Program-made: the position numbers and the translations under genes
Shown: positions 19,442 through 28,160 of the stretch, piece by piece
Numbering within the stretch: position 1 is the stretch's first letter
Layout of the letters: the number at the start of each line of letters is the position of its first letter
The notes under the pieces: generated by a model
What the model was told of the DNA's origin: nothing
The model's database searches: none
Seen by the model: the letters and a program-made list of their open reading frames with translations, nothing else
NCBI RefSeq assembly: GCF_000518865.1
Contig: NZ_JAEK01000018.1
Span: 1-64,000 of the forward strand
Direction: 5' to 3'
From: Bacillus sp. J37
GTDB taxonomy: Bacteria; Bacillota; Bacilli; Bacillales; Bacillaceae
DNA: 64,000 nucleotides

Positions 19442-20446
19442 ATGAATGGTAAACGATGGGGAGCAATTGCTATAGCTGGGGTTTTATTTGTATTTTCCAT
19501 CATCATAAGCTCGACAATGATGTTTTTAAATCAAAGTGAAATGTTCTCAGAAGCTTTTGCGAGCGGATCAGAATTCTCTGAAGAAGTGATTGAGGAAGGC
19601 TCTGAATTCAACAAAATCCTGGTACTGAATGTTAACGGAGTTATTCAAGATACAGGTGAAGATGTCACATCTTTCTTTAGCACCGCTGGATATCAACATC
19701 AAACATTCCTGGATATGGTTGAAGCAGCAGGTGAAGACGATGCAATTAAAGGGATTATATTACGTGTAAATTCACCAGGTGGCGGAGTCGTTGAAAGTGC
19801 TGAAATACATAAAAAACTCTTAGAATTAAAAGAGTCCAGTAAAAAACCGATTTACGTTTCTATGGGGACACAAGCTGCTTCAGGTGGTTATTATATTTCA
19901 ACTGCAGGTGATAAAATCTTTGCAGCACCAGATACATTAACTGGCTCGCTTGGCGTTATTATGCAATCTGTTAACTATGGTGAGCTAGCTGAAAAGTATG
20001 GAGTGAAATTTGAAACCATTAAAAGCGGCCCATACAAAGATATTTTCTCACCTACACGTGACATGACCGAAGAAGAGAGAAAAATCTTACAAGCGATGGT
20101 AAACAATGCATATGACGGTTTTGTAGATGTTATTACACAAGGGCGTCCATTATCCGAAGAAGAGGTTCGTAAGGTTGCTGATGGACGAATCTATGATGGA
20201 AGACAAGCAAAGGAAAATAAACTAGTTGATGAACTAGGGTATTTTGATGATACAGTGGCGACGATGAAAAAGGATTTGAAGTTGAAAGATGCAAAGGTTG
20301 TTCAATATGGATCAGCCTTAGGATTTGAGAGCTTCCTTTCGATGAGTGCTAGCAAAATATTTAAAGAAGACGCCGAGTTATCAACTCTTCTTCAGCTTTT
20401 ATCAAATTCAAATTCGCCTAGATTGATGTATTTATATTCTGAGTAA
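19442..20446 (+). CDS. sppA: signal peptide peptidase SppA
   Basis: This membrane serine protease degrades leftover signal peptides. The 334 residues start with a membrane anchor (about 7-29). The catalytic dyad is Ser147 in QAASGGYY and Lys199 in SGPYKD, with the oxyanion loop SPGGG (111-115) and GSLGVI (168-173). These positions coincide with those known for B. subtilis SppA (YteI). RBS is AGGGAGG. yteJ follows after 13 bp, so the two are an operon. SppA has also been tied to antimicrobial-peptide and lysozyme resistance in Bacillus, together with YteJ. Confidence 0.97.
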   Translation: MNGKRWGAIAIAGVLFVFSIIISSTMMFLNQSEMFSEAFASGSEFSEEVIEEGSEFNKILVLNVNGVIQDTGEDVTSFFSTAGYQHQTFLDMVEAAGEDDAIKGIILRVNSPGGGVVESAEIHKKLLELKESSKKPIYVSMGTQAASGGYYISTAGDKIFAAPDTLTGSLGVIMQSVNYGELAEKYGVKFETIKSGPYKDIFSPTRDMTEEERKILQAMVNNAYDGFVDVITQGRPLSEEEVRKVADGRIYDGRQAKENKLVDELGYFDDTVATMKKDLKLKDAKVVQYGSALGFESFLSMSASKIFKEDAELSTLLQLLSNSNSPRLMYLYSE

Positions 20447-20459
20447 GGGGGACTAAAAC

Positions 20460-21011
20460 GTGGACAGTACATTTGAAGGTCCAGAGCAAAATGAATCTGT
20501 TGAGCAGATGCCTGTAGATAAGAAATCAATCGTCCATTATCCAAACATGCTTGCTGGGTTTTGGATTCGTTTTTGGGCATATCTAGTAGATTTACTTGTA
20601 ATAGGAAGCGTAAATCGCATTATCATATATCCCTTATTCAGTTTTATTGGCTTAGATACGAGCGACTCATTTATCTTCTCGCCAGTTTCCATTGCAACAG
20701 CTATTACCTATTTTGCCTATTTTGTCTTTATGACAAAGTTCCTGAATCAGACTTTAGGTAAAATGATCTTTGGATTGAGGGTCGTATCAAATGATGATAC
20801 GAGCCTAAACTGGAGTACAATTATATTTAGAGAATTAGTTGGAAGATATATATCTAAGATGATTTGGATCGGATTCCTAATTGCAGCCTTTACGCCGAAA
20901 AAACAAACATTACATGATATTTTTGCAGACACACTAGTCATTCATGAAAAAGTCTTTTCAAAAGCAATAAAAGAAGAAACAATTTATAACACTAGTCCTT
21001 CTGAAATATAG
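20460..21011 (+). CDS. yteJ: RDD-family membrane protein (YteJ)
   Basis: This 183-residue integral membrane protein has the RDD signature: GFWIRFWAYLVDLLVIG at the first membrane segment and a conserved Arg near the end of the third (LGKMIFGLRVV). Three membrane segments are seen at about 37-58, 75-95 and 130-150. It starts at GTG 20460 behind AAGGGGG, 13 bp after sppA. In B. subtilis YteJ is an inhibitor partner of SppA, which fits the operon layout. Function beyond that is unknown. Confidence 0.92.
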   Translation: MDSTFEGPEQNESVEQMPVDKKSIVHYPNMLAGFWIRFWAYLVDLLVIGSVNRIIIYPLFSFIGLDTSDSFIFSPVSIATAITYFAYFVFMTKFLNQTLGKMIFGLRVVSNDDTSLNWSTIIFRELVGRYISKMIWIGFLIAAFTPKKQTLHDIFADTLVIHEKVFSKAIKEETIYNTSPSEI

Positions 21012-21035
21012 AAAATACAATTATGTTGTACTTAG

Positions 21036-21075
21036 AACCTGCTATATAAAATAGCAGGTTTATTTTGTTTTTTTA
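21036..21075 (+). terminator. terminator of sppA-yteJ
   Basis: AACCTGCTAT/ATAGCAGGTT perfect 10-bp stem followed by T-rich sequence. Confidence 0.9.
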
Positions 21076-21105
21076 GAGGTCATAATGAGGAATTGAAAGG
21101 ATGTG

Positions 21106-21789
21106 ATGAATTTGTTTTGGATCATAATAATTCTTATGATATTATTCTTTATTCTTTTTCTTATCTTCATCACAAAAATAACGATTATCCTTGATCTTCA
21201 ACATGTCGGAAATGATGATCATTTGAAAATCAAACTACGTGCTTGGCGATACATTCGGTATACAATAAATATCCCTCTTGTAAAGATCGATGATGAAGCC
21301 AATCTAATCATAAAACAAGAACAAAAAGCCGGGACTGAAGAGTCCAATCGTAAAGTAAAGGAAACGGAAAATAAAATAACACCAGAAGAAGAAGTGAGAG
21401 CTTTACATGATGTAAAAGAAATACTTCAACATATTATAGGGTTACATAAAATCGTTCGTCGTTTTTTAAAGAAAATAAAAGTGAAGGAATTCGAGTGGCA
21501 CTCACAGATAGGAATAGGAGATGCTGCACATACCGGTATGATTACGGGGGTTGCTTGGTCTATTAAAGGTGGTGTTGTAGGACTTATCAGTAGCTATATG
21601 AAATTGCAAACAGTCCCTGTCATGACGATATCACCAGCTTTTAATGTTTTTTGCTCAAGGACAAAACTCAAATGTATGATTCAGTTTAGAATCGGGCAAG
21701 CTATTTTCGCAGGTATTCAGTTCATAAAATATTGGCGGGGAGGTCGTCCTCACTTAAAAAGTAAGCCTTTTTCATTTTTTGCAAATTAA
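21106..21789 (+). CDS. ytfI: DUF2953 membrane-anchored protein (YtfI)
   Basis: This 227-residue protein has one strongly hydrophobic N-terminal segment (about 2-26) and a cytoplasmic or cell-wall-side soluble part. The middle is charged and variable, and the C-terminal half is conserved (FEWHSQIGIGDAAHTGMITG). This matches YtfI, a DUF2953 protein found next to ytfJ in sporulating Bacilli. No catalytic motif is visible. The start is ambiguous: ATG 21106 follows GAAAGGATGT, and GTG 21103 is directly before it. It is likely co-transcribed with ytfJ, 69 bp downstream. Confidence 0.85.
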   Translation: MNLFWIIIILMILFFILFLIFITKITIILDLQHVGNDDHLKIKLRAWRYIRYTINIPLVKIDDEANLIIKQEQKAGTEESNRKVKETENKITPEEEVRALHDVKEILQHIIGLHKIVRRFLKKIKVKEFEWHSQIGIGDAAHTGMITGVAWSIKGGVVGLISSYMKLQTVPVMTISPAFNVFCSRTKLKCMIQFRIGQAIFAGIQFIKYWRGGRPHLKSKPFSFFAN

Positions 21790-21858
21790 GAATAGACGAC
21801 CATTCCGGAAAGTATTTGAACATGACCGTATAGTTATTTTTAAAGGAGGATACATAAT

Positions 21859-22323
21859 ATGAGTGACCATCCAATTCAAGGATTAATGAAAACCGCGATG
21901 GAAAACCTTAAGCAAATGATTGATGTTAATACAATCGTAGGCGATCCAGTCGAAACACCAGATGGTAGTGTTATTCTAACTGTTTCAAAGGTAGGATTTG
22001 GATTTGCTGCCGGTGGTAGTGAATTTAATTCAACAAGTACAGAAGGAAGTAATGGGCAAAATGGTCCTAAGCTTCCGTTTGGTGGAGGAAGTGGAGGAGG
22101 AGTTTCAATTACTCCAATTGCTTTTTTAATTGTATCATCAAATGGAGTGAAAATGCTTCATCTAGATGAAAGTACTCATTTATATGAGAAAATACTAGAA
22201 GCAGCTCCTCAAGCAGTTGAAAAGATTCAAGGTGTCTTTAAGAATAATAAAGATAATGAGTCATCTAAGAGTGATCCATTAGAAAATACTGGTTCAACGA
22301 ACAAGCAAGATTTAGATTTATAA
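21859..22323 (+). CDS. ytfJ: GerW-family sporulation protein YtfJ
   Basis: This 154-residue protein belongs to the GerW/YtfJ family expressed in the forespore. The conserved N-terminus (HPIQGLMKTAMENLKQMIDV) and the VGFGFAAGGSEF block are present. A Gly-rich loop (GGGSGGGVSITP, about 75-86) is followed by the conserved VSSNGVKMLHLDE. RBS is AAAGGAGG. No membrane segment. Its molecular role is not established; in related species it affects spore resistance or germination. Paired with ytfI. Confidence 0.93.
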   Translation: MSDHPIQGLMKTAMENLKQMIDVNTIVGDPVETPDGSVILTVSKVGFGFAAGGSEFNSTSTEGSNGQNGPKLPFGGGSGGGVSITPIAFLIVSSNGVKMLHLDESTHLYEKILEAAPQAVEKIQGVFKNNKDNESSKSDPLENTGSTNKQDLDL

Positions 22324-22349
22324 CTGCCTACATGTAGGCAGTTATTTTT
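22322..22349 (+). terminator. terminator of ytfI-ytfJ
   Basis: A perfect 22-base palindrome (22322-22343) overlaps the ytfJ stop codon and is followed by TATTTTTC. Confidence 0.85.
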
Positions 22350-22446
22350 CTGAAGAAGAATATGGATAGATAATCATATTTATTGATAAATATGGAAAGC
22401 TAGGATATATTTACTCTGTACATAATTTTAAGGGAGGAATTTCGGT

Positions 22447-22947
22447 ATGGCTTCAATTACGTTTAAAAACAACCCTGTAACATTGATTGGAAATGAAGTA
22501 AATGTAGGCGATCAAGCACCAGATTTTACTGTATTATCAAATGATTTATCTCCTGTAACATTAGCGGATTCAAAGGGAAAAGTACGCATTATCTCAGTCG
22601 TACCATCTATTGATACTGGTGTATGTGATGCACAAACTCGTCGTTTTAACGAAGATGCATCTAATCTTTCAAATGTAGAAGTTTTAACAATCAGTATGGA
22701 CCTACCATTTGCACAAAAAAGATGGTGTGCATCAAACGGGCTTGAAAATGTTCAAACCTTATCAGACCATCGTGACGCATCTTTTGGTGAAGCATACGGT
22801 GTCCTTATCAAAGAATTACGTTTACTTGCTCGTTCGGTCTTTGTAGTAGATTCAAACGATAAAGTAACGTATGTTGAATACGTAAGTGAAGCAACGAATC
22901 ATCCTAACTATGAAGCAGCAATCGAAGCAGCAAAAACAGCTCAATAA
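22447..22947 (+). CDS. tpx: thiol peroxidase (Tpx)
   Basis: This 166-residue atypical two-cysteine peroxiredoxin reduces hydrogen peroxide and alkyl peroxides using thioredoxin. The peroxidatic Cys60 lies in [11 protein letters not shown] and the resolving Cys94 in KRWCASNG. Length and spacing are exactly those of bacterial Tpx. GGGAGG precedes the ATG. Monocistronic, with its own terminator, as in B. subtilis (ytgI/tpx). Confidence 0.98.
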   Translation: MASITFKNNPVTLIGNEVNVGDQAPDFTVLSNDLSPVTLADSKGKVRIISVVPSIDTGVCDAQTRRFNEDASNLSNVEVLTISMDLPFAQKRWCASNGLENVQTLSDHRDASFGEAYGVLIKELRLLARSVFVVDSNDKVTYVEYVSEATNHPNYEAAIEAAKTAQ

Positions 22948-22950
22948 CTT

Positions 22951-22995
22951 ATAACAAAAGGACTGTCCATTATATTTGGTCAGTCCTTTTGTTAT
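22951..22995 (+). terminator. terminator of tpx
   Basis: A perfect 15-bp stem, ATAACAAAAGGACTG/CAGTCCTTTTGTTAT, with a 15-base loop. The T-rich right arm would serve as the U-tract. Confidence 0.85.
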
Positions 22996-23029
22996 AGTTA
23001 AGAAAGTACTAAATTTTGTACTTCGTGTA

Positions 23030-23153
23030 GGTGTCTAGCTCCAGCGTTGAGACTTTCCAGGGTTTAGTCTATTTGGAATTGAGGGCAAAGAACACCTTCT
23101 ATTCTATTGTCTTAATTGTCCTAGGCTGACCAAGGCGATTGCGCTTTTGTACA
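23030..23153. repeat. intergenic repeat, family A copy 2 (decayed)
   Basis: This shares with 16674-16813 the left start (CTCCAG), the loop region (CAAAGAAC-CCTTCTATT), and the right end CCTAGGCTGACCAAGG then CGATTGCGCTTTTGT. The central palindrome of copy 1 is largely lost, so this is a diverged or inactive copy. It sits between the tpx terminator and ytxK. Confidence 0.7.
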
Positions 23154-23237
23154 TAAAGGTTTGTTTTCATTTATTTTGACTAAAATATGAAGTATGTCTA
23201 GAATGGTAAGAGGGAAAAGGCTAGGAGGAGTAAATGA

Positions 23238-24236
23238 ATGAAAACACTATCGAAAATCGAAAATTTGTTTACGGTTATAAATGAAACAGCAGATTTACTT
23301 GCTGCGGAATGTCAAATTAGTTACATAGAAGCATTGGCTGAAACAGGGGAAAATTTATTTCAAGGAACAATACTTCAAGAGAACCTTAGTGAAGTAACAG
23401 TAAAGAGCCTGGAGAGAAAATATGATTCGGTTTCTTTACATACATTTGATAAAGAAGAAATTCGCAAGGCATATCAATTGGCTATTTTAAAGGGCTTAAA
23501 AGAAGGGGCTCAGCCAAATCATCAAATGACCCCTGATACAATTGGATTGTTTTTAGGGTACTTAGTAAGTAAATTCATTGGAGAAAGAAACGTTCTCTCC
23601 ATTTTAGATCCTGCTGTTGGAACAGGTAATTTACTAACAACGATCTTGAATTATGTAGCAATAGATAATACAAATAGCTATGGTGTTGAAGTGGACGATT
23701 TACTTATTAGATTAGCCTATATTAATGCAAATCTCCAAAAGCATCCAACACACTTTTATAATCAGGACAGTTTAGAAAGATTATTAATTGATCCTGTAGA
23801 TGTAGTAGTTTGTGATCTGCCTGTCGGTTATTATCCAAATGATCTAGAGGCGAGCAGATACGAATTAAAGGCGGATGAAGGACATTCGTATTCCCATCAT
23901 TTATTAATTGAACAAAGCATAGATCATATTAAAGAGGACGGGTATCTTTTCTTTATTGTTCCAAATTCTTTGTTTGAAACAAAGGAAGCCCCTAAATTAA
24001 ATAAGTACTTAAAAGAAACAGCTATTATTCAAGGGTTTATTAAATTGCCATTATCTTTATTTAAAGATGAGAGACATGGTAAAAGCATCTTAATTCTACA
24101 GAAAAAAGGTCCTAAAGCAAAAATGCCTAAACAAGCACTTCTTGCAGAACTGCCAAAGTTTTCGAATGTAGATGCAATGAATTCAATCATGAAACAGATG
24201 GATCAGTGGTTTAAGGATAATAAGGATAAAAAATGA
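23238..24236 (+). CDS. ytxK: class I SAM-dependent methyltransferase-like protein (YtxK)
   Basis: This 332-residue protein resembles the catalytic part of N6-adenine DNA methyltransferases. Motif I is DPAVGTGNLLTTIL (about 128-141), followed by an acidic YGVEVDD motif. The motif IV position reads CDLPVGYYP rather than the usual NPPY, so DNA methylation is doubtful. No restriction gene or specificity subunit is nearby; the neighbours tpx and ackA are the same in B. subtilis, so it is a conserved core gene, not part of a defence system. RBS AGGAGGAG. Its substrate is unknown. Confidence 0.88.
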   Translation: MKTLSKIENLFTVINETADLLAAECQISYIEALAETGENLFQGTILQENLSEVTVKSLERKYDSVSLHTFDKEEIRKAYQLAILKGLKEGAQPNHQMTPDTIGLFLGYLVSKFIGERNVLSILDPAVGTGNLLTTILNYVAIDNTNSYGVEVDDLLIRLAYINANLQKHPTHFYNQDSLERLLIDPVDVVVCDLPVGYYPNDLEASRYELKADEGHSYSHHLLIEQSIDHIKEDGYLFFIVPNSLFETKEAPKLNKYLKETAIIQGFIKLPLSLFKDERHGKSILILQKKGPKAKMPKQALLAELPKFSNVDAMNSIMKQMDQWFKDNKDKK

Positions 24237-24263
24237 GGCTCATATTGAATGAGTCTCTTTTTT
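24235..24263 (+). terminator. terminator of ytxK
   Basis: GAGGCTCAT/ATGAGTCTC stem with one mismatch, overlapping the stop codon and followed by a T-run. Confidence 0.8.
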
Positions 24264-24599
24264 ACGTGAAAGAAACCGTATACTTTTTCTTCCTATAGAA
24301 ACAGTACCACCACTTAATTTACCAGCCAAATTAATTGAATAATACAAATTTTATCTGTAACCGATTGCAATTTTATCAAGTCCTTGAAATGTCGAAAAGG
24401 CAGTGTTTAAATGGAAAAGGCAGATAATAATCAGAGACATTTTGTAGAGAATAAGAATGTTTAGAAAAAAGACTAAAGGTACAATTTTTCGGAATAATTC
24501 TAACATGAATCACTTTCAATGATTTTTGTAATTTACTGATCGTTTTACATATTTTTTTTGTTGACGACAGTTGTTTAAAATGAAAAGGAGCGAAACTAG
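24264..24599 (+). other. ackA upstream region
   Basis: This 336-bp AT-rich spacer contains no gene. It holds one cre-like site (24356-24369). A TACAAT at 24480-24485 could be a -10, but no good -35 matches it. The long upstream distance suits the known activation of ackA by CcpA in B. subtilis. Confidence 0.5.
24356..24369 (+). promoter_or_regulatory. candidate cre site (CcpA) upstream of ackA
   Basis: TGTAACCGATTGCA matches the cre consensus TGWAANCGNTNWCA at all but one position. CcpA is known to activate ackA in B. subtilis from a site upstream of the promoter. Here the site is about 230 bp before the start codon. Confidence 0.5.
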
Positions 24600-25787
24600 A
24601 TGGGTAAAATTATCGCAATCAATGCTGGTAGTTCGTCACTAAAATTCCAACTATTTGACATGCCAAGTGAAAAAGTTTTAACAAAAGGGTTAGTAGAAAG
24701 AATCGGTATCAACGACTCTGTTTTTAGCATTTCAGTTAATGATGAAAAACAAACAGAGGTTACAGACATTCCTGATCATGCTGTTGCTGTTAAAATTTTA
24801 TTATCCAAATTAACGGATTTGGGAATTATACAATCCTTAGATGAAATTGATGGGATCGGTCACCGTGTTGTACATGGTGGTGAAGTGTTTAATGACTCTG
24901 CTTTAATCACAGATGAAACACTTCAAAAGATTGAGGAGTTATCTGATTTAGCACCACTTCATAATCCTGCAAATGTTGTTGGAATTAAAGCATTTAAAGA
25001 AGTATTACCAAATGTATGTGCAGTAGCTGTTTTTGACACAGCTTTCCATCAAACAATGCCGGAACAATCATTCCTATATAGCTTACCTTATGAATATTAC
25101 GAAAAATACGGTATTCGTAAATACGGTTTCCATGGTACTTCACATAAATATGTATCCGAACGTGCTGCTGAAATCTTAGGTAGACCAATTGAGCATCTTC
25201 GTTTAATCTCATGCCATCTTGGTAATGGGGCAAGTATTGCAGCTATTGAAGGTGGTAAATCAATTGATACTTCTATGGGCTTTACACCACTTGCAGGTGT
25301 TGCAATGGGAACACGTTCAGGGAATATCGATCCTGCGTTAATCCCATTCATCATGGAAAAAACAAATAAATCGGCTGATGAAGTACTGGATATCTTAAAT
25401 AAGAAAAGTGGTATTTTAGGTATTTCAGGTTTATCAAGTGATTTGCGTGACATTCACAAAGCGGCTGAAGAAGGTAATGAAAGAGCGAAAACAGCTTTAG
25501 AAGTATTTGCTAGCAGAATTCATAAATACATTGGATCTTATGCTGCAAGAATGTCAGGTGTTGATGCTATTATCTTTACGGCAGGAATTGGTGAGAACAG
25601 TCATGATATTCGTGCACGTGTATTAAAAGGCTTAGAGTTCATGGGTATTTATTGGGATCCTGCTCTAAATATGGTTCATGGGGAAGAAGCATATATTAGC
25701 TACCCTCATTCTCCTGTAAAAGTATTAGTCATTCCTACGAATGAAGAAGTTATGATTGCACGTGATGTTGTAAGATTAGCTCAATAA
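24600..25787 (+). CDS. ackA: acetate kinase
   Basis: This enzyme interconverts acetyl phosphate plus ADP and acetate plus ATP in overflow metabolism. The 395 residues carry [12 protein letters not shown] (7-18), HRVVHGGE, the catalytic [10 protein letters not shown] region, HLGNGAS and [17 protein letters not shown] precedes the ATG. It is monocistronic behind ytxK and ends at a strong terminator. Codon use indicates high expression. A cre-like site upstream suggests carbon-catabolite activation. Confidence 0.98.
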   Translation: MGKIIAINAGSSSLKFQLFDMPSEKVLTKGLVERIGINDSVFSISVNDEKQTEVTDIPDHAVAVKILLSKLTDLGIIQSLDEIDGIGHRVVHGGEVFNDSALITDETLQKIEELSDLAPLHNPANVVGIKAFKEVLPNVCAVAVFDTAFHQTMPEQSFLYSLPYEYYEKYGIRKYGFHGTSHKYVSERAAEILGRPIEHLRLISCHLGNGASIAAIEGGKSIDTSMGFTPLAGVAMGTRSGNIDPALIPFIMEKTNKSADEVLDILNKKSGILGISGLSSDLRDIHKAAEEGNERAKTALEVFASRIHKYIGSYAARMSGVDAIIFTAGIGENSHDIRARVLKGLEFMGIYWDPALNMVHGEEAYISYPHSPVKVLVIPTNEEVMIARDVVRLAQ

Positions 25788-25795
25788 TTGTGATT

Positions 25796-25823
25796 AAAGG
25801 CAACCGTAAAGGTTGTCTTTTTT
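25796..25823 (+). terminator. terminator of ackA
   Basis: AAAGGCAACC/GGTTGTCTTT stem with a GTAAA loop and T-run. Confidence 0.9.
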
Positions 25824-25827
25824 ATAA

Positions 25828-25870
25828 TAAAAAAGGGCATATGTTTAATATAGTTCCAACACATGCCCAT
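25828..25870 (-). terminator. terminator of the minus-strand 49-residue gene
   Basis: On the minus strand, ATGGGCATGTGT pairs with ACATATGCCC and is followed by TTTTTT. Confidence 0.75.
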
Positions 25871-25911
25871 TTATAAAAATAAACAGATCTTAAATTCTTT
25901 TCTTTTGACCA

Positions 25912-26061
25912 TTAATACTTTACACCTACAAATTTTAGTTTATTGTTTTCGTTTCCTCTTTCTACAATGACTTTTTTTACTTGAGCGATGGCATCAATCA
26001 TCCCGTTTGCTTTGATCACAATTTCATCGGATCCGATGGTAAAGATAAATTGTTTCTTCAT
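25912..26061 (-). CDS. hypothetical 49-residue protein
   Basis: I do not recognise this gene. ATG 26061 is preceded by AAAGGAG at a rather long spacing (about 10), and a minus-strand terminator follows. The product starts MKKQFIFTIG and reads like a small compact fold: two beta-like stretches (QFIFTIG, EIVIKAN), a helix (MIDAIAQVKKVIVERG) and a closing strand (KLKFVGVKY). No Cys, no membrane segment. A longer frame from an ATG at 26196 exists, but its extra 45 residues have no RBS support. The gene lies between ackA and the EcsC-family gene. Confidence 0.65.
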   Translation of the reverse strand: MKKQFIFTIGSDEIVIKANGMIDAIAQVKKVIVERGNENNKLKFVGVKY

Positions 26062-26302
26062 AAACAAAACACTCCTTTCAAATGATAACTTGAGAACATG
26101 ATAAGATAGAACAACAGCTCTTTCCAGTTGATTGTCAGGTTTTGTTCCTTGTTTTTCTTGTCGAATATAGTGAGTCTGTAACAAAATCTTCATCATTGGA
26201 AATGAACAATGACATTTCTATGACAAAGCAGATATATGTTATGATAAAACTAATTAATTCACTAAAAAATACCTTTTATGCTTTGAATAAGGAGACATGT
26301 GG

Positions 26303-27145
26303 ATGAATGAATTAGAACGTGAAATGGAAATTTTAGAGGAAATAAAAGCGTGGGAACATGAATTGCAAAATGATAACCGAACAGATTTTCAGCGTACTTT
26401 TAGCCGATGGTTGGACCGGAAAATGGATGAAATTCCAGATCGAATGAAGAAGCTATTTTATGAAAAAGTAGATGCAAGTCTGTTTAATTTACATTCTGTT
26501 ATACAAAATTCTTTTATCCAGCAGGATGCGAAGAAACAAATCATCTTATCTGCAAGAGCTTTAAATGAAAACATAATAGAAATTAGTGATTTGCACTTTC
26601 TCTCTGTTGACCAACTTCATTATTTAGCGGATTTACAAACTTCCAAGCACCGTCTATATTCATTTTTACAAGGAGGTATGACAGGAACTGGAGGAGTCCT
26701 CCTGATTGGTGCTGATCTTCCCTTGCAGACAATATTGAATTTACGCTCTATTCAAATGATTTCAATGTGTTATGGATATGAGATTAATAATCCTTATGAA
26801 ATGATGACATCTTTAAAGGTTTACCATGCTGCATTAATGCCAAAACATCTACAGTATAGTCAATGGAAAGAATTAATAGGAGAAATTGATTCAGAAGATC
26901 GTATGGGCTATTTTTATTCAGGCAATGAGGACTTAGCGGATGTGAAAAGTGTAGAATTTTTATTAAAGCAAATCGCAAAGCTTTCGGTTGTATCATTGTT
27001 TAAACGTAAATTAGTTGCCGGTTTACCGGTTGTGAGTATGATGGTAGGCGCAACCAGTAATTATCATGCTACACGGCAAATTACTGAATTTGCCAATAAA
27101 TTTTATCAATACAGATTAATTACCGAAACTGAAACAACACAATAA
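26303..27145 (+). CDS. EcsC-family protein
   Basis: This 280-residue protein has the EcsC-family core: a Gly-rich segment LQGGMTGTGGVLLIGADLP (about 123-141) followed by RSIQMISMCYGYE. The Gly-rich part is hydrophobic enough to touch membrane, but no clear transmembrane helix is seen. EcsC is encoded with the ABC transporter EcsAB in B. subtilis; its biochemical role is unknown, and no transporter is present here. ATG 26303 follows AAGGAG at 8 bp; ATG 26297 is too close to it. It may be co-transcribed with moaB, 16 bp downstream. Confidence 0.85.
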   Translation: MNELEREMEILEEIKAWEHELQNDNRTDFQRTFSRWLDRKMDEIPDRMKKLFYEKVDASLFNLHSVIQNSFIQQDAKKQIILSARALNENIIEISDLHFLSVDQLHYLADLQTSKHRLYSFLQGGMTGTGGVLLIGADLPLQTILNLRSIQMISMCYGYEINNPYEMMTSLKVYHAALMPKHLQYSQWKELIGEIDSEDRMGYFYSGNEDLADVKSVEFLLKQIAKLSVVSLFKRKLVAGLPVVSMMVGATSNYHATRQITEFANKFYQYRLITETETTQ

Positions 27146-27161
27146 AGTATTGGAGGAAAGT

Positions 27162-27674
27162 ATGAGTACGTTTGAACATAAGCAGGAAGCTCCTGATCAA
27201 GTTAGATGTAAAGTAATAACAGTTAGTGATACAAGAGATAAAGATAGTGACAAAAGTGGTCAGCTCATAAAGCGTTTTTTAGAAGATCAAGGACATATGG
27301 TGATGGATTATGAAATAGTCCATGATGAAAAAACACTTATTCGAAGTGCTATTTTAAAGGGGTGTGAAGCACAAGAAGTTGATGTTGTCCTAACAAATGG
27401 CGGAACAGGTATCGCCAAAAGGGATGTGACAATTGAGGCGGTCGAATCATTGATTGAAAAAGAAATTCCTGGCTTTGGTGAGATTTTTAGAATGCTGAGC
27501 TATCGAGATGATATAGGATCTGCCGCTATATTAAGTAGAGCAATTGCTGGAGTGTCCATGGATACAGCCGTATTTGCCATGCCGGGATCTTCAGGGGCTG
27601 TCAAACTAGCAATGGAAAAGCTCATTTTACCTGAGTTAGGACATATCGTAAGAGAAATTCAAAAGGATCTGTAA
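27162..27674 (+). CDS. moaB: molybdenum cofactor biosynthesis protein MoaB
   Basis: This 170-residue MoaB/MogA-type protein adenylylates molybdopterin in molybdenum-cofactor synthesis. Family motifs are VSDTRDKDSDKSG (about 23-35), TNGGTGIAKRDVT (about 84-96) and the AMPGSSGAVKLAM block. ATG 27162 is chosen because GGAGG sits 5 bases upstream; an in-frame TTG at 27150 precedes the RBS and is rejected. No other moa/moe gene is in the window, as in B. subtilis, where moaB lies between ackA and argG. Confidence 0.96.
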   Translation: MSTFEHKQEAPDQVRCKVITVSDTRDKDSDKSGQLIKRFLEDQGHMVMDYEIVHDEKTLIRSAILKGCEAQEVDVVLTNGGTGIAKRDVTIEAVESLIEKEIPGFGEIFRMLSYRDDIGSAAILSRAIAGVSMDTAVFAMPGSSGAVKLAMEKLILPELGHIVREIQKDL

Positions 27675-27706
27675 AAGAAGGTTGTCAACACAGCCTTCTT
27701 TTCTTA
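27673..27706 (+). terminator. terminator of moaB
   Basis: AAAAGAAGG/CCTTCTTTT stem with a 12-base loop, ending in a T-rich stretch. Confidence 0.75.
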
Positions 27707-27794
27707 TACATTTGAATTTGCTATAGAAAGCTGAACTTCGTCATTCATTATGTATTTTAGCATTTGAGATATGTTGTGCTGTTCGAAACCAAAT

Positions 27795-28061
27795 TCATAA
27801 ATCATTGATAATAGAAGCGAGCTCGGAAATTTCATCATTTAATTCACAGGATCGATTAAAATCCTCTTCGATGTTCAATGCTTCCTGCTTTTTATTTATT
27901 TCAGCCTCAAGCTCCCCGTTTCGATCTGGAATACTCCCTCGAATTGTTTCCCATTCGGTTAATATTTTATTTTGAGTCTGAAGGTTATAGTGCGTCCATG
28001 ATTTTGTTAAGTAGGGGACCTTTATTTTAAGTCTATGATCATAGGCAAAGTAATCGCTCAC
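27795..28061 (-). CDS. hypothetical 88-residue protein, coiled-coil C-terminus
   Basis: I do not recognise this gene. It starts at GTG 28061 with a strong GGAGGAAG. The N-terminal half (starts MSDYFAYDHRLKIKV) is rich in aromatic residues. The C-terminal half (ELEAEINKKQEALNIEED and on) is acidic and helical, with a heptad look suggesting a short coiled coil. One Cys near residue 72. No membrane segment or metal motif. The gene lies alone on the minus strand between moaB and argG and is divergent from argGH. Confidence 0.7.
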   Translation of the reverse strand: MSDYFAYDHRLKIKVPYLTKSWTHYNLQTQNKILTEWETIRGSIPDRNGELEAEINKKQEALNIEEDFNRSCELNDEISELASIINDL

Positions 28062-28160
28062 TTAATCTTCCTCCAATCTGCTCTATCCTTATTTTACAAT
28101 ACCTCCAATCATTCATCTACCATCACAAAAAGGAGAAAAATGAATAAAATATGATTAAAT

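Noticed and set aside
23238-24236. Restriction-modification or defence system around the DNA-methylase-like YtxK
   Set aside because: No restriction, specificity or other defence gene nearby, and the locus is conserved core synteny.
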